The notes beneath the pieces were generated by a model, which saw only the letters and a program-made list of their open reading frames with translations, was not told the DNA's origin and searched no databases. A program made the translations under genes and the position numbers. From the NCBI GenBank assembly GCA_005887925.1, contig VBLP01000197.1, positions 29,128 through 66,709 on the forward strand: DNA of 37,582 nucleotides, given 5' to 3'. Each line of letters opens with the position of its first letter. Position 1 is the first letter of the stretch. The stretch is from Deltaproteobacteria bacterium. GTDB lineage: Bacteria > Myxococcota_A > Polyangia > Haliangiales > Haliangiaceae. Positions 26,493-33,572 of the stretch are shown piece after piece.

Positions 26493-27050
26493 ATGGCAAA
26501 TACGAACAGCGAATCGAACGTGCTGGTGTGCATCGCCGCCGGGCACGGCCTGCAGGTTGGCGAGCTGTACGTCGCGCAGTCGGTGGCGCGGCGAAAGGCA
26601 CCCGGCCGCGTCGTCACGACGGTGACGGTGAGCGCCGACTTCAAGCTCTTCGAGGTGATCGAGGCCGAAGCATTCCTCCGGCGCACGCGCGTCATCGTTG
26701 AGGTGATGGCGCCCAACGGCGATGTCACGCTCCACAGCTTCCCGGATGCCGAGACGCTCGACGTCTGGTGCGCGTTCACCCGCACGCCCGCCAACCGGCT
26801 CCGCAACAAGCACTACGTTGTGGCGGAGCCGACGCCGCCCACGAGCTGCCGCTTCACCGCGATGTGCATTCCGGGCGAGCTCGACGACGGCTCGGACGCG
26901 AACTGGTACGTCTATGACCTGGTGCTCCGCACGTCCGACAAGGTTGGTGCCGGTCCGCAGTCGCGCAGCCTTGCCGTCTTCACCGCACGGCAATCCAACC
27001 GCACGTGGATCGAGAGCGAGTGGGAAGAGGCGGACCATGAGCCGGCCTGA
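26493..27050 (+). CDS. Hypothetical protein, beta-rich
   Basis: The plus-strand frame has 185 residues from the ATG at 26493 (ribosome site ggaagga). The first part has AGHGLQVGELYVAQSVARR and VVTTVTVSADFKLFEVIEAE. The second has YVVAEPTPPTSCRFTAMC and NWYVYDLVLRTSDK, and an acidic end. There is no signal peptide. The frame extends upstream to 26298 without a better start. It overlaps the following gene by 14 bases, so the two form a small plus-strand operon. I do not recognise the family. Confidence 0.6.
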   Translation: MANTNSESNVLVCIAAGHGLQVGELYVAQSVARRKAPGRVVTTVTVSADFKLFEVIEAEAFLRRTRVIVEVMAPNGDVTLHSFPDAETLDVWCAFTRTPANRLRNKHYVVAEPTPPTSCRFTAMCIPGELDDGSDANWYVYDLVLRTSDKVGAGPQSRSLAVFTARQSNRTWIESEWEEADHEPA

Positions 27051-27402
27051 GAGAACGTCTGGCGCGGACGGCGCCACCTCGCGTCCGTCGCTGACCGACG
27101 CGGATCGCAGCGCGACCGGCCCGCGGTCAGCGCCGGCACCATGCTACGATGGCGAGGTGGTGGCTCGGGCGTTGCCGAAGTCTCGTCCAAGGGATGCATT
27201 CAACGGCGTGAAGGTCTTCTCCGCGACGAAGTTCGCGGACCGTGACCTTCTCGGAGACCGCGTTACACGCTGGCTGCGCGAGCACCCCGAGTTCGACATC
27301 GTCGACATGGTGGTGACGCAGTCGAGCGACGCGGAGTTCCATTGCGTCACGATCACGGTGTTCTACTCGGAGGCGATCGCCTCCCGCCGAGTCGCTCCAT
27401 AG
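27037..27402 (+). CDS. Conserved hypothetical protein (VKVFSATK...TQSSD type)
   Basis: This 121-residue protein has a disordered first 45 residues, then a compact alpha/beta domain: GVKVFSATKFADRDLLGDRV, a helix TRWLREHPEFDIVDM, VVTQSSDAEFHCVTITVFY. The ATG at 27037 lies inside the end of the upstream gene. I recall this domain type as a widespread short hypothetical protein but cannot give it a function. Confidence 0.68.
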   Translation: MSRPERTSGADGATSRPSLTDADRSATGPRSAPAPCYDGEVVARALPKSRPRDAFNGVKVFSATKFADRDLLGDRVTRWLREHPEFDIVDMVVTQSSDAEFHCVTITVFYSEAIASRRVAP

Positions 27403-27730
27403 TACAGCGTACGGCGCCGGCAGCGCTGGTCGAGCACAGCGCTGGCAGCGGCGTCGCCGACGAGCTCGCCGGCGCGACATTGACGGCGAGCAGCGAGCCT
27501 GGACCCGATCGTCCTAGCTCCGCCGGTGCTGGTGCCGAGCCCGAGCCCGGACGCAGCGCAGCTGGTGCAAGGCGCTGGCGCTGGCGGGATCGTCCGAGGC
27601 GCTGCAGACGACACCGTCGCAGCAGATGCCGTGGTGTTCAGCGCGGGCCCCAGCGCGGGTGGCGATCGGTGGCGCCCGCACTTCTCCCCAGGAACCGGCT
27701 GCGCGCGGGGAATGAATAGAGGTCAGTTCT
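27403..27730. other. Intergenic stretch, no convincing gene
   Basis: GC-rich sequence with GCT/GCG-type near-repeats (agcgctgg, ggcgctggcgctggcg) and several open frames on both strands. None has a ribosome site or a recognisable motif. It leads into the AT-rich inverted-repeat element. Confidence 0.5.
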
Positions 27731-27844
27731 GCACGCGTCTGCACGCGCTCCAGCCCATTTAATACAATATCCGGATAATGTAGGTTATTATACTACTATC
27801 TGAGAATTCTCTTAAATGGGGCTGTAACGCGTGCAAGCACGTGC
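27731..27844. repeat. AT-rich core flanked by 32-33-base imperfect inverted repeats
   Basis: The left arm (27731-27762) ends CAGCCCATTTAA and the right arm (27812-27844) begins TTAAATGGGGCTG. The arms pair over their whole length with five mismatches and one extra base. Both include tandem GCACGCG-like words in their outer halves. The 49-base core (27763-27811) is about three quarters A+T, the only such island in the window. It could be an origin of replication, a partition or regulator site, or a small mobile element remnant. No coding frame spans it. Confidence 0.7.
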
Positions 27845-28207
27845 AGCCAACAAGTTAGCCAGATCGGAACCCGAACCTACACGGTTCTCGAGGTCATCCA
27901 AGCGCGAGAGTCGCAGGAACGGCGCTCAGCGGCCGGGCAACGCGTGCTCCTCGAAGAGCGCTGCTGGCGAGGTGCTGGTCCTGCCGCGCCGGGATCTCTC
28001 GTCCGGCTACTCGGCGGGCCGCCAGTCGCCAATCAGTCGCCAATCAGTTGGAGCCTTATCCGGGCACTGCCGCGCACCTAGGCGTCGTCGTGCGCTGAGG
28101 CGCGCTTCCGGCGAGCGGGCCGAGCTCGAGTCGGCTTGCGGGGTCGCGTCGCGGCCCCGGCCGCGGCCGCCGCTCGCCAGGTTCGCTCGTAACGGATAGA
28201 AGGGTCG
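27845..28207. other. Intergenic stretch with decayed gene tail
   Basis: Contains a short tandem repeat (cgccaatcagt twice, near 28025-28047) and, from 28081, a copy of the 3' tail of the membrane protein gene listed at 29778-30299. The 122-codon plus-strand frame starting at 27831 has no ribosome site or natural composition and is not called. Confidence 0.45.
28081..28169 (-). repeat. Direct repeat copy A (remnant of membrane-protein gene tail)
   Basis: This stretch matches 29815-29905 closely. It shares an exact 18-base start (GGCGTCGTCGTGCGCTGA), the block CGAGCTCGAGTCGGCTT and the ending CCGCGGCCG. On the minus strand it encodes a TRPRKPTRARPARRKRA-type tail, against TRPKKPTRARPARPRRA in the intact gene. 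It is best read as the residue of a duplicated gene whose 5' part is lost. Confidence 0.6.
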
Positions 28208-28693
28208 CTACGCCGAGCCCGGTGGGGCCCATGAGGCAAGGACGTCCGCGGCCTCTTGCATACGCCACATGTCGACAAGGTAACGAAGGACATCGGCCAC
28301 GACGGCGCGCTGCTGCGCGTTCAATCGCGACACTCGCTCCTGTGCCGTCGCGACGTGTACATCGCCTGTAGACAGTGGTCTCAATCCATACAGCGTGTAT
28401 CCTCGAACATCCGCTCCGTAGGTGGGATCGTTGGCCAGACACGCAGTCAGATAAGCGGGCAGGTACGCGCGATATCCTACTCCGCTCAATGCAATGACGC
28501 TTTCACGGTGATGGCTCAGGACGGAGATCGGAAGGTCTGGCCAGGGCTTCCCAGCGAAGGCCATCTTCATCTCGACCGCGTCATCGTTGCCGGCGTAGAC
28601 CGCCTGAAGCAGTTGGTCGGCAGGCGGTGGTGCGAGATCGTCGAAGGCATGCCGGATCTCCTCACGGAGCTTGTCTTCTATGGATTTCGTCAT
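28208..28693 (-). CDS. DUF6714-like protein, probable immunity or partner of the secreted Cys-rich protein
   Basis: The frame has 161 residues from the ATG at 28693, whose ATGA overlaps the stop of the toxin-like gene. It opens with a helical segment (SIEDKLREEIRHAFDDLAPP). It then has AFAGKPWPDLPISVLSHHRE, 'ALSGVGYRAYLPAYLTACLA' and a helical C-terminus, which fits the pattern 'F.gk.W.di....l......l..lsp..frYYLPayl' that I associate with DUF6714. Coupling to a secreted toxin-like gene suggests an immunity role, but this is inference. The frame extends upstream to 28804 but that part is within the neighbouring gene. Confidence 0.66.
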   Translation of the reverse strand: MTKSIEDKLREEIRHAFDDLAPPPADQLLQAVYAGNDDAVEMKMAFAGKPWPDLPISVLSHHRESVIALSGVGYRAYLPAYLTACLANDPTYGADVRGYTLYGLRPLSTGDVHVATAQERVSRLNAQQRAVVADVLRYLVDMWRMQEAADVLASWAPPGSA

Positions 28694-29466
28694 TTGCAGT
28701 ACTTGTTGCTGTTCTTGTAAGCGAGAACGTCCTTGCAGTAATCGTAAGCCCTCTTCGCATTCTTGTACTGCGTCTCGCGAAATGAGCTCAGGCGCGGCAA
28801 GCAATCACTGTCGAGTCGTTCAACGGCGACCACGCAGGCGTCGGTCTTTTTCGTGGCGTCTTCAATGTCGCGGCAGTTGACCACCTTGTCGTCCTTGGAC
28901 CACTCTTCGCAGCCCTTGCCCCATGCCTGACAGGCGCTGGCCACCGTGCCCGCCTCGGAGGAGTAGGTCGAATCCGAGCACGTGTAGATCCCGCCGTTGC
29001 CGTTCCGGGTGTTCAGCTCATCGTAGCAGTTCTTCCGGCCGCGCTCGGCCTCGTCCACCTGATCGCGATGGCCCTGGTCGCCGCCGTCCCAGCACGAGCT
29101 GTTCTCGTCCTTCCGGACCTCGATGCACTTGTCGCCATTGTCGATCCGCATCTTGAAGTAGCTCTCCGCGGCCTCTTCGGTCCTCGGGATGCTGTCGCAT
29201 TTCCGCGGATAGTCGGCTGCGTTCTTACAATACTTGTCCGTGAGTTCACGAGTTCGGCTAATCTTGTCCGAGCTGCAGTCCACACAGACCTTGTTGCCAT
29301 CCTTCTTGGTGTAGCAGTGGCCCTTGCTGCATTCTCCGTCGTTCGTGCACGCCTCCGATGTCCGCTTGCTGCCGCCGGCGGCATACACGGTAACCGTGAT
29401 CGCGACGAGCAACATCCCCAGCCCGACCGCACTGAACCGACGCCCGCTCCATCTCTTGACTCTCAT
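28690..29466 (-). CDS. Exported cysteine-rich toxin-like protein (Ntox16-like)
   Basis: The frame has 258 residues from the ATG at 29466, preceded by a strong ggaggaagg site. Residues 1-30 form a signal peptide or anchor (basic start, then VGLGMLLVAITVTVYAAGG). Residues 40-64 hold a Cys-rich knot (CTNDGECSKGHCYTKK). From about 115, SCWDGGDQGHRDQV followed by a Cys nine residues later matches the 'CF.GGD.GHr..i' signature of the domain annotated Novel toxin 16. About seventeen cysteines suggest a disulfide-rich protein working outside the cytoplasm. The target is unknown. The downstream overlapping gene may protect the producer. An in-frame extension to 29691 lacks support. Confidence 0.72.
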   Translation of the reverse strand: MRVKRWSGRRFSAVGLGMLLVAITVTVYAAGGSKRTSEACTNDGECSKGHCYTKKDGNKVCVDCSSDKISRTRELTDKYCKNAADYPRKCDSIPRTEEAAESYFKMRIDNGDKCIEVRKDENSSCWDGGDQGHRDQVDEAERGRKNCYDELNTRNGNGGIYTCSDSTYSSEAGTVASACQAWGKGCEEWSKDDKVVNCRDIEDATKKTDACVVAVERLDSDCLPRLSSFRETQYKNAKRAYDYCKDVLAYKNSNKYCK

Positions 29467-29563
29467 CCACCTTCCTCCGTTTGCTGGTTGCTCAGGAATT
29501 GCGCTGACACGCGCTGGGCGTTCAGCGGGCCGGACAATGCCAGAGCCGGGGTTGGGCTGGCAA

Positions 29564-29809
29564 TCATGCGCGACACCTTTGACTCCGATCCGCTCCTTGA
29601 CGGGGCACCGCCTGCCGTCGTCGCAGCGCCGCATCTTGGCTCTGATGCTCGGCTTTGCCGACGTTTGCCGTGCGGCTATCCGCGCCCGCACGGCTCCCCG
29701 CGATCGCGGACATCACGCGCTGCGCGTAGAGATCTGCGGCGTCGCCAGCGCTCTGCATGGCATTCAGCTCGTCGTCGTCAGTTCGAGCCGTATCCTGAGA
29801 CCGCGGCAA
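29564..29809 (-). CDS. Possible small hypothetical protein
   Basis: An 81-codon frame in the gap between the membrane protein and the secreted Cys-rich protein. It starts with MPRSQDTARTDDDELNAMQS, has a short helix (DAADLYAQRVMSAIAGS), then a basic Gln/Arg-rich end. It overlaps the membrane gene's end by 32 bases. Third-position GC is good at first and falls later. No family. It may be only an open frame. Confidence 0.3.
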   Translation of the reverse strand: MPRSQDTARTDDDELNAMQSAGDAADLYAQRVMSAIAGSRAGADSRTANVGKAEHQSQDAALRRRQAVPRQGADRSQRCRA

Positions 29810-30299
29810 GCCTCGGCGTCGTCGTGCGCTGACGCGCGCGCCGCGGGCGAGCGGGTCGAGCTCGAGTCGGCTTCTTGGGTCGCGTGGCGGTCCCTGCCGC
29901 GGCCGTCGTGTCGCGCAACGCGAGCCGGCAGCCGTTGGCGACCGCGTTGATCACGACCAGGTAGCCGAGCGCGATCGCGCTCAGCCAGCCCGCGTCGGCG
30001 GTCATCATGATGCCCTCGAGCAGCGCGGTGAAGCCGATCGCCTTGACCTTCGAGCCGAACATGTCGCTCGACCAGCCGAGCACGGTCAGCGCCGAGAACA
30101 GGAGACCGGCGTAGACAATCGCCGCCTTGGGGCAGTCGAGCGGCGACCACGAGGTCAGCTCGTAGTGTCCGAGCTCGAACACGCCGACCGGCACGAGGCC
30201 TGCAGTGGCGCCGAGCAGCGCCGCGACCGGCTTCTCCCGAGCGACCCGTAGCTGGGCAAGGGGGTTGGTGGTTGCCGTGCGATCCATGGTGTCCGTCAT
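29778..30299 (-). CDS. Multi-span membrane protein of unknown function
   Basis: The frame has 173 residues from the ATG at 30299. Four hydrophobic segments are visible: around 27-48 (AALLGATAGLVPVGVFELG), 64-82 (AAIVYAGLLFSALTVLG), 92-106 (AIGFTALLEGIMMTA) and 108-130 (WLSAIALGYLVVINAVAN). A Lys/Arg/Pro/Thr-rich cytoplasmic-type tail follows, part of which is repeated at 28081-28169. The size and topology could suit a holin or superinfection-exclusion protein, but no motif supports either. The weak ribosome site is cggacg. Confidence 0.6.
   Translation of the reverse strand: MTDTMDRTATTNPLAQLRVAREKPVAALLGATAGLVPVGVFELGHYELTSWSPLDCPKAAIVYAGLLFSALTVLGWSSDMFGSKVKAIGFTALLEGIMMTADAGWLSAIALGYLVVINAVANGCRLALRDTTAAAGTATRPKKPTRARPARPRRARQRTTTPRLAAVSGYGSN
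29815..29905 (-). repeat. Direct repeat copy B (tail of the membrane-protein gene)
   Basis: This is the intact partner of the repeat at 28081-28169, encoding the basic C-terminal tail of the membrane protein. The two copies lie about 1.7 kb apart and flank the secreted toxin-like gene and its partner. Confidence 0.58.
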
Positions 30300-30597
30300 C
30301 TGCGTCCGTCCGTGAAGTGGTCGCGCTCGTCGGCGCGCGGTCACACGTTGCATTCGACGTCTCGAGAAGCAAGACGGAGTCGTTGTATGTCGCGATGTCA
30401 TTCAACTGCAAATGATGCGGGTGAGGCGGCAACATGTGTCATTCTCGAGTGCGGCATTGGTGCGTCGCTCTCGGCAGAGCCGCCGACGCGTATCCGGTGC
30501 ATGCGGTCCTTCAGCGCCGAGCGCTTCCCGAGGCATCCAGACGACGATCACTGTGAACGACGCCGGCAAGTTCATCCGGGTTCCCGGCCGAACCCGC
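30300..30597. other. Intergenic stretch ahead of the membrane-protein gene
   Basis: No convincing gene. It probably carries the promoter of the minus-strand membrane gene: a weak TTGCAG, 18-base spacer, TACAAC candidate is seen in the minus strand near 30381-30410. Open frames here are shadows without ribosome sites. Confidence 0.35.
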
Positions 30598-30789
30598 TCA
30601 CACTTCCCGGTTGGCGAGGCTCTCGGCCACCGACTCCAGTCCATGTGCCACGTTCTTCGATGCGGCTTCGAGTGCCTCCGCGACGCTCAGGCCCTCCTTC
30701 TTGCCGTACTTGAGCCCGTAGAGCAGCCCGTTCGTCGCGGACGCCAACACGGAAAGTTGCGCGGCGACGTTGAGCACCGCATTGACCAT
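30598..30789 (-). CDS. Small helical hypothetical protein
   Basis: The frame has 63 residues from the ATG at 30789 (site aagga). It starts MVNAVLNVAAQLSVLASAT and is helical throughout, ending VAHGLESVAESLANREV. The same frame is open to an ATG at 30879 (MKLLEKEDVDV), giving 93 residues. A very strong site (aaggagg) lies before an ATG in another frame at 30850, so the native N-terminus may be altered by an indel. It follows the D5 helicase. Function unknown. Confidence 0.55.
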   Translation of the reverse strand: MVNAVLNVAAQLSVLASATNGLLYGLKYGKKEGLSVAEALEAASKNVAHGLESVAESLANREV

Positions 30790-30971
30790 GGGGTCCTTAT
30801 GGAATTTGGATGGGCTCCATCTTTGCTGTTCATGCTGGAACGTGCAGACATCCACGTCCTCCTTTTCGAGCAACTTCATCGGATAGCTCCGCGTTCGAGG
30901 GTATTAGAGATCTTGGTCAAATCATGTATGTGGAGCGCGAGCACGCTCGGATCCACTCTGAGCGACAGATA

Positions 30972-32453
30972 TCATGCGAGCCCAATGCCTTGGTAGGCTC
31001 GGTACCGTTTCCCGTCCCCACGTTGACGTTGCACGACGGTGACGTGGGGACAGACGGCCTTGATCTCCGCGCCCAACCGCTCGCGATTGCCGGGCTCACG
31101 TCCGCTGGCCTCGCACCAGGTCTTCCAGCGTTCGTAGAGATCCTGAACGGCGACCTGCTGGTCTCCGCCGACGATGCACATCTCCCGGACGAAGAGGACG
31201 TGGGGAGCGCCGATCGCCTCGAAATCGGCGATCGCATCTGCGCTCGCCGCCGGCTGGACGAAACGGCCGCGCGCGCGGAGCGACTCCCAGCCAGCGACGG
31301 CCCACTGAAAGATTCCCGGCAGCTCGGCGGCGAGCTTGGCTTCGAGCTGGGTGTCCTCCTCGCCGAGGAAGCTGCGCGTCATCCGCAGCACGATGAACCG
31401 CGACGTGAGCGCACCACTGGCGTCGTACAGACGGGGCACCTCGTTGCTGATGAGCAGGACCCGCGTGCGCAGGCTGACGGACACGGAGTCCTTGAACTTC
31501 AGCTCGATGGTGAGCGGATCTTCGCCGCTGAGGCTCAACAAGCGCTCGACGACCTTCGCCTGGTCCGTGCGCGGTCCGATGCGCGCATCCGTCAGCGTCG
31601 GATTCACGACGGCCTCATCTCCCAAGAGTGCCTTGAGCACACGCGCGATGGTCCCCTTCCCCGAGCGAGGTGGGCCGATCAACGCGAAGAGCTTCTGCAG
31701 GGATGTGTCCGTCGTGAGCAGATAGCCAAACAGCTCTTGCAGCACCTGAATGCTCTCTACATCATCGCCCCACAGCTGATTCAGGAAGTTGAGCCACAAC
31801 GGGCACGGCTGTGGGCGCTTGAGCCACGGCGAGGCGACCATCGTCGTGGCGAACATGCGTGCGGTCATCGCCAAGAGCTCGCGCTCGCGCATGTCGAGGA
31901 TCCCGTTCCTGCACGGCACAAGATGCACCGGGTCCGGATCGCGGAACGTCCGATCGATCCATTGCGGCGCGTCTCCGTGGAGGCTTGGGGCGATCGAGCA
32001 CAGCGCATCGGCGACGTTGCTCACCAGGGAGCTCTTGATCGCGAGGGGAACGTACTCGATCTCCCCGTTCTTGGCGGTCAGTTCGATGTCGACTCGATCG
32101 AGGACCCGCCACACGTCTGCCCGGAACTGCTCGTCGTCGAACAGTCGAAACCGGCCGGCATCGAATCGCCACCACGATCCGGCCCACCGCACGATGGCGG
32201 GTCGGCCGTGCATGCGATGCTCGTCCAAGTAGAGTTCCGCGAGCCTGCGCGGTTCCCGGCCCTGCGCGACGATTCGTTGCCGCATCACCGCGGCGATCAC
32301 GGAGGCCGCACCCGGTGCGGGATCGGGCGGTACTGCCTGGCGGCGACGCGGCAGCGGTCTCCAGCGAGACGCCGGCAGGCTATCGTCCGGAGCATCGTGA
32401 CCGGGAGGAGGAGTAGCAGCACCCGCGTCGGGGTCGTCGTGGGGTTCGCTCAT
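30972..32453 (-). CDS. D5-type SF3 helicase / primase C-terminal protein
   Basis: The frame has 493 residues from the ATG at 32453, overlapping the primase stop (ATGA). Residues 70-240 resemble the D5_N region (LDEHRMHGRPAIVRWAG, PVHLVPCRNGILDMRE). Residues 250-420 are the SF3 ATPase: Walker A IGPPRSGKGTIA (259-270), then SGEDPLTIELKFKD, the sensor-type VLLISNEVPRLYDASGALTS and SRFIVL. The C-terminus is a winged-helix-like segment. At 287-288 (NPTL to TDARIG) the roughly 20-residue stretch that normally holds the Walker B strand looks absent, in frame. If real, the loss would impair ATP hydrolysis. The protein unwinds the template for replication beside the DnaG-like primase. Confidence 0.82.
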   Translation of the reverse strand: MSEPHDDPDAGAATPPPGHDAPDDSLPASRWRPLPRRRQAVPPDPAPGAASVIAAVMRQRIVAQGREPRRLAELYLDEHRMHGRPAIVRWAGSWWRFDAGRFRLFDDEQFRADVWRVLDRVDIELTAKNGEIEYVPLAIKSSLVSNVADALCSIAPSLHGDAPQWIDRTFRDPDPVHLVPCRNGILDMRERELLAMTARMFATTMVASPWLKRPQPCPLWLNFLNQLWGDDVESIQVLQELFGYLLTTDTSLQKLFALIGPPRSGKGTIARVLKALLGDEAVVNPTLTDARIGPRTDQAKVVERLLSLSGEDPLTIELKFKDSVSVSLRTRVLLISNEVPRLYDASGALTSRFIVLRMTRSFLGEEDTQLEAKLAAELPGIFQWAVAGWESLRARGRFVQPAASADAIADFEAIGAPHVLFVREMCIVGGDQQVAVQDLYERWKTWCEASGREPGNRERLGAEIKAVCPHVTVVQRQRGDGKRYRAYQGIGLA

Positions 32454-33532
32454 AGGAATCTCCAGCCTGTACACCAGGCATCGTTGAGGTCTTTCTCCGT
32501 GCCGAAATCGACAATGATGACGTCGTATCCCAGCCGCAGGCCCGCGTGGATCGCGCGCTCGATCCCGGCCGCCATCGCGATTTCGCCCTGCCGTCGTTCA
32601 TCGGCGTGAGGCACCAAGAACATCCGGCAGCCTGCGCGGACCACCCGCTTGGCGATTTCTTCGATCAACCTGGGAAGCGGGCCGGTGCCGTTGGCGCCGA
32701 GAACGACCGCCTGCGGCCAGGCGACAAGCGCCGTGATGGTGTCGACGATCCCCTCAGCCACGATCACGTCGCGCTCCGTCTCGATCTCGTCGAGCGCGTA
32801 CGCCATCGTTCCCGAGCTCCGGCAGCCGGTAAGCGACGGCGCCTTCACGCCCCGTGGATCTCGCGCGACGACCTCGGGTAGACGACGCCGGACGACACCG
32901 GAGATGCCGCGCCCGCGCAGATCGTGCAGCGCCAGCGCGGGTGCGCCGTTGCTCGACCAATGGTCATGTCCGGGTGCGTCGGTGCGATCAAAGCGGACGC
33001 GACCGCGCGTGTCTGCGACGTCGACGATGCCGCGGCCTTCGAGGTATCGCTCGCCGAGCGGATGGCGTACGGATAGTGAGTTCCAGTAGGCGGTCGCCCG
33101 ACGGATCGCCATGGCGTCCTCGCGCTCGGCGAGCTCGCGCTGTGCCTGCTCCCGCGCAGCGCGCCCTTGGCGCAGTGCCGTGATGCGTTGCGCGCGCTCC
33201 GCCGGCGGCAGGGTTGCGGGCGTGACGCCCGCGATCTCCGCGGCGCGGGCCAGGACTTGCGCAAAGTCACGTGTGCAGTCGAGCCCCTCCAACGCGGCGA
33301 CGAACGCGAATACGTCGCCGCTTGTATTGCAGCTCCAGCAACGCCACAGCTTCTTCTTCTCGTTGAAGCGAAAGGACGGTGAACTGTGGTCGCTGCGCGA
33401 GGGGCATTCCTTGGCCGAGAGCTCGTTCCGCCCGCCGCCAGGCCGATAGCGGATGCCATAAGCGTCGAGGAGACCCCTGGCGGTGATGCGCTCGGCGACC
33501 TCGTCGCGAAGTTCCTTTTGCACGTCGGTCAT
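32450..33532 (-). CDS. DnaG-like primase (CHC2 zinc finger plus Toprim)
   Basis: The frame has 360 residues from the ATG at 33532. The N-terminal zinc finger has ECPSRSDHSSPSFRF then WRCWSCNTSGDVFAFV, giving Cys, His and the CxxC pair as ligands. It is followed by a charged helical linker with many Arg and Glu. The Toprim fold comes last: DVIVAEGIVDTITAL (catalytic Glu), VVLGANGTG and FLVPHADERRQGEIA (the acidic DxD-type strand). It would make RNA primers at the phage fork. It overlaps the D5 helicase by four bases and lies 40 bases after RecD2. The extension to 33589 is rejected. Confidence 0.85.
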   Translation of the reverse strand: MTDVQKELRDEVAERITARGLLDAYGIRYRPGGGRNELSAKECPSRSDHSSPSFRFNEKKKLWRCWSCNTSGDVFAFVAALEGLDCTRDFAQVLARAAEIAGVTPATLPPAERAQRITALRQGRAAREQAQRELAEREDAMAIRRATAYWNSLSVRHPLGERYLEGRGIVDVADTRGRVRFDRTDAPGHDHWSSNGAPALALHDLRGRGISGVVRRRLPEVVARDPRGVKAPSLTGCRSSGTMAYALDEIETERDVIVAEGIVDTITALVAWPQAVVLGANGTGPLPRLIEEIAKRVVRAGCRMFLVPHADERRQGEIAMAAGIERAIHAGLRLGYDVIIVDFGTEKDLNDAWCTGWRFL

Positions 33533-33572
33533 CGGTGCGACTCGGGCGTATCCGGCTCCCGGCGGCCGGCGT

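Noticed and set aside
27831-28199. 122-codon plus-strand frame
   Set aside because: Starts within the inverted-repeat arm, has no ribosome site, and its end is the antisense of the duplicated gene tail.
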